Counted from the first letter of the stretch, positions 1 through 8,033 are shown. The stretch: 14,124 nucleotides of DNA from CAXPZW01 sp964221845 (GCA_964221845.1 CAXPZW010000035.1:1-14124); one strand, 5' to 3'. Numbers and translations: made by a program. The notes: generated from the letters alone by a model not told the origin.

Positions 1-28
1 CACCTTTACCAGTCTTTTCGTATGCCAT
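1..28 (-). CDS. Possible start of a gene downstream of htpG (truncated by the window)
   Basis: On the minus strand an ATG at 28-26 opens a frame that stays open to the window edge and would encode MAYEKTGKG. It lies 12 nt after the htpG stop codon on the same strand, as the next gene of a cluster might. Nine codons are too few to identify a product or to show that this is coding, so this is only a flag that a gene may start here. Confidence 0.2.
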
Positions 29-40
29 GTGTAGCGAGAA

Positions 41-1924
41 TTAAATAAGTGATAGCGATCGGTTGATGAAGTGGGTGAGTTCTTCGCCCACAAGCATGCC
101 TTGGGCCAATTTCGCCAAATCAATGGCTTGTTTGGCCAGGGCCTTTTGTTGGTCCGCGTCGCCTTCGTCCAAAATGCGTTGCACCAGGGCGTGGTTGCCG
201 TTGACCACCAGGTTGTAGCTGTCGGGCATGTGGCCAAACATTCCGCCACCGCCGGCCATTTGCTGCTCCTTCATGCGGCGCATGAATTCGCTTTGGGTGA
301 TGACCACAGGGGCTTCTTCTTCACCCATGGCGGCAAACTGCACGTTGAAGGTGGGTGTTTCCACGCCGGCTTCAAACACAGGTGCGAGTTGCTTTTCCTG
401 GTCTTCGGTCAGTTTGGAGTCCAGTGCGCCTTCCTTCTCGATGAGTTTGTCGAGGGTGTCAGCATCCACGCGAGCAAACTGCACGTCGGTGTGCTTGCTC
501 TCGAGCTTGCTGATCAGGTGCGATGCCAATGGACCTTCGAGCAGCAGGACATCGTATCCGCGGGCTTTGGCCGCTTGGATAAAGCCGTGTTGGCCCTCAG
601 CGTGCGCAGCGTACAGGAATTTGACCTTGTCGTTCTTGTCGGTCTGTAGGGGCTTGACCTTCTCCACATATTCGTCCCACGTGAAGCATTCGCCCTCGGT
701 GTTTTTGAGCAGCAGGAACTTCTCGGCCTTCTCGTAGAACTTGTCTTCGGTGAGCATGCCGTATTCGATGAAGACCTTGATGTCGTCCCACTTTTCCTCA
801 AAATCGGCGCGGTCTTGCTTGAACATGCTGCCCAGCTTGTCGGCCACTTTTTTGGTGATGTGTGAGGAAATCTTCTTCACGTTGCTGTCGGCCTGCAGGT
901 ATGAGCGCGACACGTTCAGTGGGATGTCCGGTGAGTCGATCACCCCGTGCAGCAGGGTCAGGAACTCAGGGACGATGTTCTCCACGTTGTCGGTGATGAA
1001 GACCTGGTTGGAGTAGAGGTTGATCTTGTTTTTCTGCACCTCCACGTTCTCTTTGAGGCGGGGGAAGAACAGAATGCCGGTCAGGTTGAACGGGTAGTCC
1101 ACGTTCAGGTGAATGTGGAAGAGCGGATCCTCAAACTGCATGGGGTACAGCTCGCGGTAGAAGGTCTTGTAGTCCTCATCTTCGAGGTCCGCGGGCTTCT
1201 TCAGCCAGGCGGGCTCGGTGTTGTTGATGATGTTGTCGACTTCGAGGCTTTCGCGCTTGAGATTGCCTTCTTCGTCCTTCTCGCCGGTGGGGCTGTCGAT
1301 CCATTCGGTCTTGGTGCCGAATTTCACAGGGACGGGCAGGAACTTGCAGTAGGTATTCAGGATCTCAGCCAGTCGGCCTTGCTCGAGGAACTCCTTGGCG
1401 TCTTCGCTCACGTGGAGGACGACATCAGTACCCTTGGTCTTCTTCTGGGTCTCCTCCAGGGTGAAGTTGGGCGAACCGTCACAGGTCCACACCACAGGCA
1501 CCGAGTTGGGCTGTTGTGAGCGCGTGATGAGCTCCACTTTGTCGGCCACCATAAAGGCCGAGTAGAAACCCAGTCCAAAGTGACCGATGATCTGGTCGGC
1601 TTTGTCCTTGTATTTCTCCACGAACTCCTCGGCGCCCGAGAAGGCGATTTGGTTGATGTATTTATCCACCTCTTCGCCGGTCATGCCGATCCCGTTGTCG
1701 CGAACGGTGATGGTGCCGGCTTCTTGGTCGAGGATGACTTCCACCTGGAGTTTGTCCAAGTCGGTGCGCACCTCGCCGAGGGTTTTGAGGGTTTTTACTT
1801 TCTGGGTCGCGTCTACCGCGTTGGCCACCAATTCACGCAGGAAAATCTCCTGATCTGAATACAGGAACTGCTTGATGATGGGAAAGATGTTTTCGGTCTG
1901 TACGTTGATCGTGCCTTGTTGCAT
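41..1924 (-). CDS. htpG: Molecular chaperone HtpG (bacterial Hsp90)
   Basis: ATP-dependent cytosolic chaperone of the Hsp90 family that remodels client proteins together with DnaK. The 627-residue product has the GHKL ATPase signatures in order: ELVANAVDA (31-39, with the Mg-binding Asn35), DNGIGM (76-81) and the lid motif GHFGLGFYS (114-122), followed by middle and C-terminal dimerisation regions. Length matches HtpG, and the short acidic stretch near 220-230 replaces the charged linker of eukaryotic Hsp90. I chose the ATG at 1924 because MQQGTINVQTENIFPIIK is the usual N-terminus in Bacteroidota. The frame is open 34 codons further upstream, but that extension lacks family resemblance. No Shine-Dalgarno sequence precedes the start. 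It is transcribed divergently from the lipoprotein gene at 2149. Identity is secure; the start is likely. Confidence 0.97.
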   Translation of the reverse strand: MQQGTINVQTENIFPIIKQFLYSDQEIFLRELVANAVDATQKVKTLKTLGEVRTDLDKLQVEVILDQEAGTITVRDNGIGMTGEEVDKYINQIAFSGAEEFVEKYKDKADQIIGHFGLGFYSAFMVADKVELITRSQQPNSVPVVWTCDGSPNFTLEETQKKTKGTDVVLHVSEDAKEFLEQGRLAEILNTYCKFLPVPVKFGTKTEWIDSPTGEKDEEGNLKRESLEVDNIINNTEPAWLKKPADLEDEDYKTFYRELYPMQFEDPLFHIHLNVDYPFNLTGILFFPRLKENVEVQKNKINLYSNQVFITDNVENIVPEFLTLLHGVIDSPDIPLNVSRSYLQADSNVKKISSHITKKVADKLGSMFKQDRADFEEKWDDIKVFIEYGMLTEDKFYEKAEKFLLLKNTEGECFTWDEYVEKVKPLQTDKNDKVKFLYAAHAEGQHGFIQAAKARGYDVLLLEGPLASHLISKLESKHTDVQFARVDADTLDKLIEKEGALDSKLTEDQEKQLAPVFEAGVETPTFNVQFAAMGEEEAPVVITQSEFMRRMKEQQMAGGGGMFGHMPDSYNLVVNGNHALVQRILDEGDADQQKALAKQAIDLAKLAQGMLVGEELTHFINRSLSLI

Positions 1925-1945
1925 CGGTCGAATGGTATTCTGGGT

Positions 1946-1959
1946 TGACGGTAACGTCA
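1946..1959. promoter_or_regulatory. Short inverted repeat upstream of htpG (possible operator)
   Basis: TGACGGTAACGTCA has perfect 5-bp arms (TGACG/CGTCA) around a 4-nt centre. It ends 22 nt before the htpG start codon, where a repressor could bind. I do not recognise it as a known heat-shock operator such as CIRCE, and arms this short can arise by chance. Confidence 0.25.
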
Positions 1960-2061
1960 GAACAATCTGGATGCCACAGCGCAATTCCTGACAGCTTGTC
2001 CCAAACAGGCGTGGTGGCTGTGACATTTTGATCGCCTCGGGCCTGCCAGCCCCGAAGTTTT

Positions 2062-2076
2062 GTCACGAAACGTGAC
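2062..2076. promoter_or_regulatory. Inverted repeat in the htpG/lipoprotein divergent intergenic region
   Basis: GTCACGAAACGTGAC has perfect 6-bp arms around AAA. It lies between the divergent htpG (start 1924) and lipoprotein gene (start 2149), 72 nt from the latter. The position and symmetry suit a dimeric regulator site. It could also form a small hairpin, although a 3-nt loop without a T-run makes a terminator unlikely. Confidence 0.3.
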
Positions 2077-2148
2077 CGTGCCTCCGGGCGGGCGTTTATT
2101 GCCTCGGGGCTCAGGGCCAGGTTGCGTATCATTGTGCAAACCTTTGCG

Positions 2149-2757
2149 ATGAAACGCCTGTTCCTTTCTGTCCTTGCGGCCCTGGCCTTGGTGGCCTGTT
2201 CTGAAACGCCCAAGGAAGCGCCCATGCGCCAACCTGCGCCCGACGCCGAAGCGCCCGCTCCACGTGCACCACAGCCTCCAGCCAACCAGCCACAGCAAAT
2301 CCGAGGCGCCACCGCTACCGATTCGGGTGCCAGCTTCACCATGAACGGACGCGAGGTGGCCTTTGCTTCATTGGAATCGCGCACTTCGATGCTTGGTTTG
2401 GGGCCGGATCACTTGACTGTGCGTTTGAGTGAGTACAACAGTCAGCGCACGGTACTGATCGGTTTCCGCAATGTGGCCAGCGCGGATTATACGGGCAACT
2501 ATACGGCCATGGGCAGCGTGCGCAGCGCCGAACCTCAGGCCGTGGTCAACGTGTTGAACTGTGGCCAAAGCGGCGAAAAACACGTGACCATGAAAAAGGG
2601 AACCGTGCGCATCAAATCTGTAGATCCGGCTACCGGCGCGGTTTCATTGGATTTTGACGGCACCGGCTACTCGCTCAGCGACAAGAACGAAAGCACCCCC
2701 ATCACGCTCAAAGGCAGCTTTGACTTGGTGATGCCTACCGTACAGGACAAGCGTTAG
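2149..2757 (+). CDS. Predicted lipoprotein of unknown function
   Basis: The 202-residue product starts with a typical lipoprotein signal peptide: MKR, a hydrophobic run, then the lipobox LVAC with Cys17 as the predicted lipid-modified residue. Residues 20-50 are rich in Pro, Ala and Gln and look like a flexible tether. The remainder (about 60-200) alternates polar and hydrophobic residues as a beta-rich domain would, and ends in an ITLKGSFDLVM strand resembling the end of many small Bacteroidota lipoprotein domains; I cannot assign a family. The frame is open from 2122, but the ATG at 2149 is preferred because it places the signal peptide at the N-terminus. Maturation would need Lgt, which is encoded at 10670-11986. 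Its stop codon overlaps that of the convergent ATP-grasp gene. Function is not recognised. Confidence 0.85.
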   Translation: MKRLFLSVLAALALVACSETPKEAPMRQPAPDAEAPAPRAPQPPANQPQQIRGATATDSGASFTMNGREVAFASLESRTSMLGLGPDHLTVRLSEYNSQRTVLIGFRNVASADYTGNYTAMGSVRSAEPQAVVNVLNCGQSGEKHVTMKKGTVRIKSVDPATGAVSLDFDGTGYSLSDKNESTPITLKGSFDLVMPTVQDKR

Positions 2758-3656
2758 AAATAGCGTTCAACGACCACTTCGGCCAATACGTCGGCCGCCT
2801 CGGGACAAAAGCGGAACCACAACTCGGGCTCAATCAACTCGAGTTCTCCCACAGCCAATTGGCCCTGGTTGTCGGTAAAGGCATCCACACGGGTGTACAC
2901 CGGCACGGGATCCATCACGCGCGCCACGCGCTCGGCAAAGGCCGTTTGTTCCGGTGTCATTTCCCATGCGTGGACCGTACCACCAAAGTCGTCTTGTACC
3001 CGAAACTCGCCGGTCTTGGCGCGTTTGAGGATGGCGTGGGTCACCGTCTCGCCCATGAGCATGAAGGACCACTCACCCTCGGTCACAATCTTTTCTTGGG
3101 TCTCCTGCACCATCATGGCGCGCTTGTGGCAGAGGTTTTGCCACTGCGCTTCAAAGCCCTCCCATTCGGAGCTGTTGAGTCGGAAGGTGTCGATGCCACC
3201 TGCGCCCACAATGGGTTTGATGACCACGTCGGTCCAGCCGTGATTGGTGCAGAGCGTAGCCAGTGAAGGCGCATCGCCCTGCTCCACAAATGCGGTAGGC
3301 GGTACCGGAATGCCTTTGGCTTCCAGTTCTGTGAGGTAGCGCTTGTTGCTGTTCCAGTCCAGGATCTGGCGGGAGTTGATGCAACGGGTGGACGCGGGCA
3401 ATGCTTGGAGCCACGCTTGGAATTCATCAAAGCGTTCGGCGTAGTCCCACGTGGAACGGAAGATGACCGCTGAGACGGTATTCCAATCCACCTCCTGATC
3501 ATCCCACGCCACGCGAATCACCTTCAGGCCTTTGCGCTGCAATGCCTCTACTACCAAGCGGTCCTCCAAATAGAGGTTGGCGTGGTAAGGATCGTTTTCG
3601 TTCGGGTTGGTCCACCGGGAGTCGGTGAGCACGGCTACATCCACTGCGGTCTTCAT
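2754..3656 (-). CDS. ATP-grasp family ligase (RimK/DcsG-like), substrate unknown
   Basis: The 300-residue protein has an ATP-grasp layout: a pre-ATP-grasp N-terminal domain (1-100) containing the FRSTWDY segment (67-72), an ATP-binding region with NSNKRYL (102-108) and KPIVGAGG (147-154), a QE pair (184-185), GEWS (194-197), and metal-binding acidic residues in GELELIEP (270-277) after TRVDAF (255-260). ATP-grasp enzymes join a carboxylate to an amine or thiol through an acyl-phosphate. This sequence resembles proteins often annotated as glutathione synthetase-like or as O-ureido-D-serine cyclo-ligase (DcsG)-like, but those names should not be transferred. It lies 14 nt downstream of the EamA-type transporter gene and ends the ffh-led cluster. 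Its TAA overlaps the stop of the convergent lipoprotein gene. The fold is secure; the reaction is unknown. Confidence 0.88.
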   Translation of the reverse strand: MKTAVDVAVLTDSRWTNPNENDPYHANLYLEDRLVVEALQRKGLKVIRVAWDDQEVDWNTVSAVIFRSTWDYAERFDEFQAWLQALPASTRCINSRQILDWNSNKRYLTELEAKGIPVPPTAFVEQGDAPSLATLCTNHGWTDVVIKPIVGAGGIDTFRLNSSEWEGFEAQWQNLCHKRAMMVQETQEKIVTEGEWSFMLMGETVTHAILKRAKTGEFRVQDDFGGTVHAWEMTPEQTAFAERVARVMDPVPVYTRVDAFTDNQGQLAVGELELIEPELWFRFCPEAADVLAEVVVERYF

Positions 3657-3670
3657 GCCTGCAAGCTAGT

Positions 3671-4549
3671 TCAGCCGGCCGGAAGCGCCAACAGCACAAT
3701 GGCAAGAATGCCCAAGGCCAGCCCGGCCAGGTTTTGCCGGCTGAACGCCTCGCGAAACAACACTGCCGAAAGCGCAGCGCTCAGCAACACGATCCCCACG
3801 TTGTTGACCGGAAACAAGGCAGACTTCTCCAGCACGCCGCTTTGGATGGCCTTGACAAGTGCCAAGATGGACACGAAGTTGACCGCACCCAACACCAGGC
3901 CTCCCACAAGCCAGCGTCCGCCAGAAACCCCTTTGCCGCGCACTTGATTGACAAGCAACACGGTTCCTCCCAGCATCAGCGCCCCCAAGAACGGGGTGGA
4001 GCTCAATACGTAACTGTCGGCATCGGAAGTCACATGCACCGATTCGCTGTACCAGCCCAGGACAAGTTCAATCACGCCGCTTCCCAACAACACCAGCACA
4101 GGAAGTCCCAACCATTGGATCCACGAACCGCGGCGTTCGGGTTTGAGGCTGACCAACACCACGCCTGCCAATGCGCAAGCGATGCCCAGCGCTTTCCACA
4201 GGGTCAAACGGTCGTCGGGGTCGATGATCAAGAACACGGTGATGGGCAGGACCATGGACATCTTGGCGGCAATGGAGCTCACGCTGACCCCCAGGGTTTG
4301 CGCCACACGGGCCATGAGGTTGAAGATCACAATGAACAGGGCGCCCAGCAGCAGCAGCCACCGGGTCCATTCCATTTGGAACAAGTCCAACGGGGAGTAG
4401 GTGTCTGCAAACAGCACCCATCCGCAGCCAAAGGCCACGGCGTAGTTCACCACAATTGCTGGAAATACGGGCACACGCCAATTGGCAAAGCCGCGGAACA
4501 GCAACATGATGATGGTGGACGACAGGATGCTAAGTACGAGCCAGATCAC
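3671..4549 (-). CDS. EamA/DMT-superfamily membrane transporter
   Basis: This 292-residue inner-membrane protein has about ten hydrophobic segments (roughly 2-19, 31-47, 64-81, 88-108, 118-136, 144-167, 184-202, 212-233, 244-265 and 273-290). They form the two five-helix halves expected of the drug/metabolite transporter superfamily. Each half contains the typical fourth-helix pattern (AAKMSMVLPI near 94-103 and FPVNNVGIVLLSA near 246-258) and ends in a glycine-rich final helix (LGIACALAGVVLVSLKP, LAGLALGILAIVLL). Members mostly export metabolites or amino acids; the substrate cannot be read from sequence. The start is a GTG whose first bases overlap the ribD stop (GTGA, 4546-4549), suggesting translational coupling. 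The ATP-grasp gene follows after 14 nt. Confidence 0.9.
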   Translation of the reverse strand: MIWLVLSILSSTIIMLLFRGFANWRVPVFPAIVVNYAVAFGCGWVLFADTYSPLDLFQMEWTRWLLLLGALFIVIFNLMARVAQTLGVSVSSIAAKMSMVLPITVFLIIDPDDRLTLWKALGIACALAGVVLVSLKPERRGSWIQWLGLPVLVLLGSGVIELVLGWYSESVHVTSDADSYVLSSTPFLGALMLGGTVLLVNQVRGKGVSGGRWLVGGLVLGAVNFVSILALVKAIQSGVLEKSALFPVNNVGIVLLSAALSAVLFREAFSRQNLAGLALGILAIVLLALPAG

Positions 4550-5583
4550 AGCGGCAAACGTACGGAAAGCGAATCCACGCCGTAGACTGCGGAGGAGATT
4601 TCACGGCCTTGAAGGGCAGGGGCTGGGGTGCCTCCACGAAGTGCATGTGCCCCCGTCCAGATGCGCGCCTCGTCCCACAATCCCGCTTCGATGAATGCAT
4701 CGAGCACTTGCCGTCCTCCTTCAACGATGACACTTTGCACGCCTCTTTGGTCCAGGGCCGTGAGCAATTCGGGCAAGAAGTCCGCAGCGCGTTCCAATGC
4801 CAAGCCGTTGCGGTTGTCAACGCTCATCCCGGGAGCATGCACCAGCAGGTGGTCTCCGGTTGAGGTGTACACTGCAGCATCCGCAGGTGTTTGCGCTCGG
4901 TCGTCCAACACAACGCGCATCGGGTGTCCGCCTGCCGCTGCGCGCGTAGTCAAGGAAGGATTGTCTTTCAGGACCGTGCCTGCGCCTACCAAAATGGCTG
5001 ATTCTTCGGCGCGCCAGCGGTGTGTGATGGACTGGGTTTCGGGCGCGGTGATCCAATGCACTGTTCCAGCAGGGTCGTCCTCGGGAGCGATGAATCCATC
5101 GGGGCTTTGGGCCCATTTCAGGATGATGTATGGACGTTGCTGTGTGACTTGGGTAAAAAACCGGCGGTTGAGCCACCGGCCTTCTTCTTCCAAAACTCCG
5201 GTCACCACTTCAATGCCGGCAGCTTTGAGGATGGCGATGCCTTTGCCGTCGACCTGATCAAACGGATCCCGGTTGGCAATGACCACCTTGGAAATACCTG
5301 CTTGGACCACTTGCGGTGCACATGCCGGCGTGCGGCCTTGGTGGGCGCACGGTTCCAGGTTGACGTACATGGTGGATTCTGCCAGCAGGTGGGGTTCGGT
5401 GACGCTGCGCAGCGCTTCTACCTCGGCGTGGGCTTGGCCCGCACGGGTGTGGTACCCCTCGCCGATGATGCGGTCTTGGTGTACGATCACGCAGCCCACC
5501 AAAGGATTGGGGGCGGCAGGGCCGAGTCCTTGGGCAGCGAGCTGCAAGCAGCGCTGCATCCAGTGCTCGTGCGTGTTAGGCAT
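4546..5583 (-). CDS. ribD: Bifunctional riboflavin biosynthesis deaminase/reductase RibD
   Basis: RibD deaminates 2,5-diamino-6-ribosylamino-4(3H)-pyrimidinone 5'-phosphate and then reduces the ribose with NADPH, the steps after GTP cyclohydrolase II in riboflavin synthesis. The 345-residue product has both domains. The N-terminal cytidine-deaminase fold (1-145) carries NPLVGCV (26-32), the zinc ligand and catalytic HAE (52-54), and the EPC...GRTPAC pair (Cys79 and Cys88). The C-terminal reductase domain (about 150-345) begins PYIILKWAQSPDG and contains the VEGG nucleotide-binding motif (287-290). I chose the ATG at 5583 because the family starts just before H/YWMxRCLxLA; the frame is open 18 codons further, into folD. 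The start overlaps the end of folD by 8 nt, and the stop overlaps the GTG of the transporter gene, so the three are probably translationally coupled. Confidence 0.96.
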   Translation of the reverse strand: MPNTHEHWMQRCLQLAAQGLGPAAPNPLVGCVIVHQDRIIGEGYHTRAGQAHAEVEALRSVTEPHLLAESTMYVNLEPCAHQGRTPACAPQVVQAGISKVVIANRDPFDQVDGKGIAILKAAGIEVVTGVLEEEGRWLNRRFFTQVTQQRPYIILKWAQSPDGFIAPEDDPAGTVHWITAPETQSITHRWRAEESAILVGAGTVLKDNPSLTTRAAAGGHPMRVVLDDRAQTPADAAVYTSTGDHLLVHAPGMSVDNRNGLALERAADFLPELLTALDQRGVQSVIVEGGRQVLDAFIEAGLWDEARIWTGAHALRGGTPAPALQGREISSAVYGVDSLSVRLPL

Positions 5584-6463
5584 GCACAGGAACTTTGCCT
5601 TCGGCGGCTTGGAGGGTGTTTTTGAGCAGCGACGCAATGGTCATGGGGCCCACGCCACCCGGAACAGGGGTGATGTAGCTGGACTTGGGGGCCACCTCGT
5701 CAAAGGCCACGTCGCCCACAATGCGGTAGCCGCGTTTGGCGGTCTCGTCGGGCACGCGGGTGATGCCCACGTCCACGATCACTGCGCCGTCCTTGACCAT
5801 GTCTGCTTTGAGGAACTCTGGCTTGCCCAAAGCCACCACAATGATGTCCGCTTGGCGGCAGATTTCTTCGAGGTTTTGAGTACGGCTGTGGGTAATGGTT
5901 ACCGTACAGTTGCCAGGATTGGTGTTGCGGGCCAGCAGGATGCTCATGGGTGAGCCTACAATGTGGCTGCGGCCAATGACCACGCAGTGCTTGCCTGAGG
6001 TTTCCACCTCGTAGCGCTCGAGCAGTTGCATTATGCCGTAAGGGGTGGCGGGCAAGAAGGTGGGCAGGTTCAGCACCATTTTGCCTACCGATGAAGGGTG
6101 GAAGCCATCTACGTCCTTTTCAGGCGCCACGGCTTCAATCACGGCTTGCTCGTCAATGTGTTTGGGCAGGGGAAGCTGCACAATGAATCCGTCGATCTGC
6201 GGATCGTTGTTGAGCTTGTCTACCGCTGCCAGGAGTTCTTCCTGGGTGGTTTCGGATCCCATGCGTACAAGGGTCGATTGAAACCCGCATTTCTCGCAGG
6301 CCTTCACCTTGGAGGCCACGTAGGTTTGAGAGGCGCCATCGTCGCCCACCAGCACGGCGGCCAAGTGAGGGCGTTTTTGACCCGCAGCCACGCGCTCGGC
6401 GACCAGTGCTGCGATTTCTTCTTTGATGGCGTTGGAAGTGGCTTTGCCGTCGAGCAGTTGCAT
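5576..6463 (-). CDS. folD: Bifunctional methylenetetrahydrofolate dehydrogenase/cyclohydrolase FolD
   Basis: FolD interconverts 5,10-methylene-, 5,10-methenyl- and 10-formyl-tetrahydrofolate, supplying one-carbon units for purines, formyl-Met-tRNA and thymidylate. At 295 residues it has the normal length and all signatures: YVASK (48-52) with the catalytic Lys52, Cys56, QLPLP (96-100), DVDGFH (117-122), the NADP-binding GRSHIVGSP (164-172), and PGGVGPMT (268-275). The ATG at 6463 gives the usual MQLLDGK N-terminus. It follows ffh by 17 nt, an arrangement common in Bacteroidota, and overlaps ribD by 8 nt. The leader before the start is pyrimidine-rich (CTCCCCTCCC) and has no Shine-Dalgarno sequence. 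Confidence 0.97.
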   Translation of the reverse strand: MQLLDGKATSNAIKEEIAALVAERVAAGQKRPHLAAVLVGDDGASQTYVASKVKACEKCGFQSTLVRMGSETTQEELLAAVDKLNNDPQIDGFIVQLPLPKHIDEQAVIEAVAPEKDVDGFHPSSVGKMVLNLPTFLPATPYGIMQLLERYEVETSGKHCVVIGRSHIVGSPMSILLARNTNPGNCTVTITHSRTQNLEEICRQADIIVVALGKPEFLKADMVKDGAVIVDVGITRVPDETAKRGYRIVGDVAFDEVAPKSSYITPVPGGVGPMTIASLLKNTLQAAEGKVPVHA

Positions 6464-6480
6464 GGGAGGGGAGTTAAAGA

Positions 6481-7815
6481 TTAGCGACGACGACCCGGCA
6501 TGCGTCCCATCATGCCTTGCATGGCGGACTTGTTGGTCATCATCTTCATCATTTTACGCGTTTCTTCGAATTGCTTCAGGAGCTTGTTCACGTCCTGCAC
6601 TGTGGTGCCCGAACCGGCGGCAATGCGTTGCTTGCGGCTGCTGTTGATCACCTGCGGGTTGCGGCGCTCGTGGATGGTCATCGAATGGATAATGGCTTCG
6701 ATGCCTTTGAATGCATCGTCGTCAATCTCCACGCCTTTCATGGCCTTACGCATGCCAGGAATCATGCCCATGAGGTCCTTCATGTTCCCCATCTTCTTGA
6801 TCTGGGAAATCTGATCGAGGAAATCCTCAAAGTCAAACTGGTTCTTTTGGAGGCGCAATTGGAGGCGCTTGGCTTTCTCTTCGTCGAACTGCTCTTGGGC
6901 GCGTTCCACGAGTGACACCACGTCGCCCATGCCCAAGATCCGGTCGGACATACGCTTGGGGTAGAACACGTCGAGTGCGTCCATCTTCTCGCCTGTACCC
7001 ACAAACTTGATGGGCTTCTCTACTACCGAGCGGATCGAGAGGGCAGCACCACCGCGGGTGTCACCGTCGAGCTTGGTGAGGATGACCCCGTCAAAGTCCA
7101 AACGCTCGTTGAAGGTCTTGGCGGTGTTGACCGCATCCTGACCGGTCATGGCGTCCACCACGAACAAGGTCTCGGTAGGGGTGATCGCCGCTTTGACGCG
7201 CTCGATCTCATCCATCATCGCCTCGTCCACGGCCAAACGACCGGCGGTATCGACGATGACCACGTTGAAGCCGTTTTGCTTGGCGTAGGCAATCGCGTTG
7301 GTGGCAATGCTCACCGGGTCGGTGTTGCCACGTTCGGAGAACACCTCCACACCAATCGACTCGCCCACCACGTGGAGCTGGTCAATTGCCGCAGGTCGGT
7401 ATACGTCACAGGCCACCAGCAAGGGGCGCTTGCGTTGCTTGGTCTTGAGGTAGTTGGCCAGCTTGCCCGAGAAGGTGGTCTTACCCGAACCTTGGAGGCC
7501 GGACATCAGGATCACCCCAGGGTTGCCCTGGTAGTTGAGTGGCGCCTCTTCGCCACCCATGAGCGTGGTGAGCTCTTCGTGGGTGATCTTCACCAGGAGT
7601 TGGCCTGGTTTGAGGGCGTTGATCACGTCTTGGCCGAGGGCCTTTTCCTTGACGCGGTTGGTGAATTCCTTGGCCGTCTTGTAGCTCACATCCGCATCGA
7701 GCAGGGCCCGGCGGATTTCCTTCGCGGTTTCGGCAATGTTGATTTCGGTGACCTGTCCTTGTCCTTTGAGGACTTTGAAGGCCCGTTCGAATTTGTCCTG
7801 TAGATTCTCAAACAT
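6481..7815 (-). CDS. ffh: Signal recognition particle protein Ffh
   Basis: Ffh is the SRP54-type GTPase that, with 4.5S RNA, binds signal sequences on ribosomes and delivers them to FtsY at the membrane. The 444-residue product has the N domain (1-90), the G domain with GLQGSGKTT (106-114), DTAGR (189-193), TKLD (247-250) and DTRGG (252-256), and a methionine-rich M domain (about 300-435) with the RNA-binding SRKQRIAAGSGT (393-404). The tail KMMKMMTNKSAMQGMMGRMPGRRR is typical. The ATG at 7815 gives the standard MFENLQDKFERAF N-terminus; an upstream in-frame ATG at 7845 would add ten residues unlike the family and lies inside the candidate promoter element. It is the first gene of the five-gene minus-strand cluster. 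The 4.5S RNA gene is not seen here. Confidence 0.98.
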   Translation of the reverse strand: MFENLQDKFERAFKVLKGQGQVTEINIAETAKEIRRALLDADVSYKTAKEFTNRVKEKALGQDVINALKPGQLLVKITHEELTTLMGGEEAPLNYQGNPGVILMSGLQGSGKTTFSGKLANYLKTKQRKRPLLVACDVYRPAAIDQLHVVGESIGVEVFSERGNTDPVSIATNAIAYAKQNGFNVVIVDTAGRLAVDEAMMDEIERVKAAITPTETLFVVDAMTGQDAVNTAKTFNERLDFDGVILTKLDGDTRGGAALSIRSVVEKPIKFVGTGEKMDALDVFYPKRMSDRILGMGDVVSLVERAQEQFDEEKAKRLQLRLQKNQFDFEDFLDQISQIKKMGNMKDLMGMIPGMRKAMKGVEIDDDAFKGIEAIIHSMTIHERRNPQVINSSRKQRIAAGSGTTVQDVNKLLKQFEETRKMMKMMTNKSAMQGMMGRMPGRRR

Positions 7816-7842
7816 GGAATAAACGCTGAATGAAGCGGACGG

Positions 7843-7850
7843 CAAAAGTA
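7843..7850 (-). promoter_or_regulatory. Candidate -7 promoter element of the ffh cluster
   Basis: The minus strand reads TACTTTTG here, an exact match to the Bacteroidota -7 consensus TAnnTTTG recognised by the primary sigma factor. It lies 28-35 nt upstream of the ffh ATG, a normal leader distance. I see no TTG at the usual -33 spacing, so the match rests on the -7 element and its position. Confidence 0.5.
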
Positions 7851-7989
7851 CGGAATGGGTGGGAGCGGTGCCGGTGCCTCATAACCAAAGTTCGCACCCG
7901 CGCGAAGGGCCCCACCCAAGGCATTTTTTGGATCCCACTATGAAGTTTGAATTCCAAGCCGCGTTATCGGGGAGGGAAGCGGGTAGATG

Positions 7990-8010
7990 TTCGGGTTCAT
8001 TCCAACCGAA
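7990..8010 (-). terminator. Possible weak hairpin downstream of the T9SS cargo gene
   Basis: TTCGGGTT (7990-7997) can pair with AACCGAA (8004-8010) if one G bulges, giving a 7-bp stem with a 6-nt loop. It lies 24 nt past the stop of the 8034-9791 gene and upstream of the ffh promoter, a sensible terminator position. There is no U-tract after it on the minus strand, so it is a weak candidate at best. The rest of the 218-nt gap shows no gene; its only clear site is the ffh -7 element. Confidence 0.2.
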
Positions 8011-8033
8011 TCAAAGTGCTCGCGAAGCCGACA

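Noticed and set aside
1925..2026. 34-residue N-terminal extension of HtpG from an in-frame ATG at 2026
   Set aside because: The extension is unlike any HtpG N-terminus, while MQQGTINVQTENIF at 1924 is the normal beginning.
1833..2384. 183-residue minus-strand frame crossing the htpG/lipoprotein gap
   Set aside because: It overlaps both real genes in other frames, is Ala/Arg-rich, and has no recognisable motif.
2754..3656. Naming the ATP-grasp protein glutathione synthetase or cycloserine ligase
   Set aside because: Only the fold is supported. No neighbouring glutathione or cycloserine pathway gene is present in the window.
3734..4585. 283-residue plus-strand frame rich in Gln and His
   Set aside because: It lies opposite the transporter gene. 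Gln/His-rich composition is what a strongly hydrophobic GC-rich gene gives on its opposite strand.
7920..7932. T-run (GCATTTTTTGGA) as a possible plus-strand terminator
   Set aside because: No gene on the plus strand ends nearby, and only a tiny GGGCCC palindrome precedes it, so there is nothing for it to terminate.
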